A DNA stretch of 5,824 nucleotides. Origin: an uncultured Porphyromonadaceae bacterium (GTDB taxonomy: Bacteria; Bacteroidota; Bacteroidia; Bacteroidales; Muribaculaceae). The stretch is taken from assembly GCA_900555915.1 (NCBI GenBank), contig USNC01000106.1, positions 1 through 5,824 on the forward strand, given 5' to 3'. Of this stretch, positions 5,802 to 5,824 are shown in pieces; position 1 is the stretch's first letter; the number at the start of each line of letters is the position of its first letter. Below the pieces are notes generated by a model that was not told the DNA's origin, ran no database searches, and saw only the letters and a program-made list of their open reading frames with translations. The translations under genes were made by a program, and so were the position numbers.

Positions 5802-5824
5802 CTGTCTCTTATACACATCTCCGA
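5802..5824. other. Nextera/Tn5 sequencing adapter remnant at contig end
   Basis: CTGTCTCTTATACACATCT (5802-5820) is the 19-bp Tn5 mosaic end as used in Nextera libraries, and the following CCGA (5821-5824) continues exactly into the known Nextera read-through adapter. It sits at the very end of the window, as expected for untrimmed read-through at a contig edge. This is a library artefact, not a genomic transposon end: nothing of Tn5 or IS50 is otherwise present. Confidence 0.96.

Noticed and set aside
5802..5820. Tn5/IS50 mosaic end as a genuine transposon terminus
   Set aside because: It is the engineered 19-bp mosaic end followed by Nextera adapter bases at the exact contig edge, with no transposase or target duplication.

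Overview
This 5.8 kb window looks like chromosomal DNA from a member of the Bacteroidales, probably a gut lineage such as Muribaculaceae or Bacteroides relatives; the exact family is inferred. Three things support this. Start codons lack Shine-Dalgarno sequences. Two intergenic sites match the Bacteroidetes promoter -7 element TAnnTTTG, and both read TAATTTTGCA. The transketolase and the FecE-type ATPase carry what I recall as Bacteroidetes-style motif variants. The right edge ends in 23 bases identical to Nextera (Tn5) library adapter, so genuine genomic sequence stops at about position 5801 and this is probably a raw contig end.

Left part, plus strand: the C-terminal four-helix piece of a sugar transporter of the FHS/FucP-GluP type of the major facilitator superfamily is followed, after a 113 bp gap with a three-copy 7-bp tandem repeat, by a complete transketolase gene (tkt). 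tkt ends in a strong intrinsic terminator. A sugar importer next to transketolase fits monosaccharide, possibly pentose, catabolism feeding the non-oxidative pentose phosphate pathway. A small HAD phosphatase with its own consensus promoter follows; its start codon lies so close to the promoter that the transcript may be nearly leaderless.

Right part, minus strand, convergent with the phosphatase: read in its own direction it runs from the last codons of an unidentified gene cut by the contig end, through a small ThrE_2/DUF3815-type membrane protein (one half of a split threonine/serine exporter), then a LysR-type regulator, then a FecE/BtuD-like ABC ATPase. The regulator and ATPase are 24 bp apart and probably co-transcribed from a promoter in the 112 bp gap upstream of the regulator. 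The ATPase has no permease or binding-protein gene next to it here.

I see no mobile element, CRISPR array, RNA gene or defence system. The window is mostly ordinary housekeeping and transport content. The points worth checking are the adapter, the near-leaderless phosphatase, the apparently orphan ATPase with a non-canonical Q-loop, and the TPP-motif variant in transketolase.
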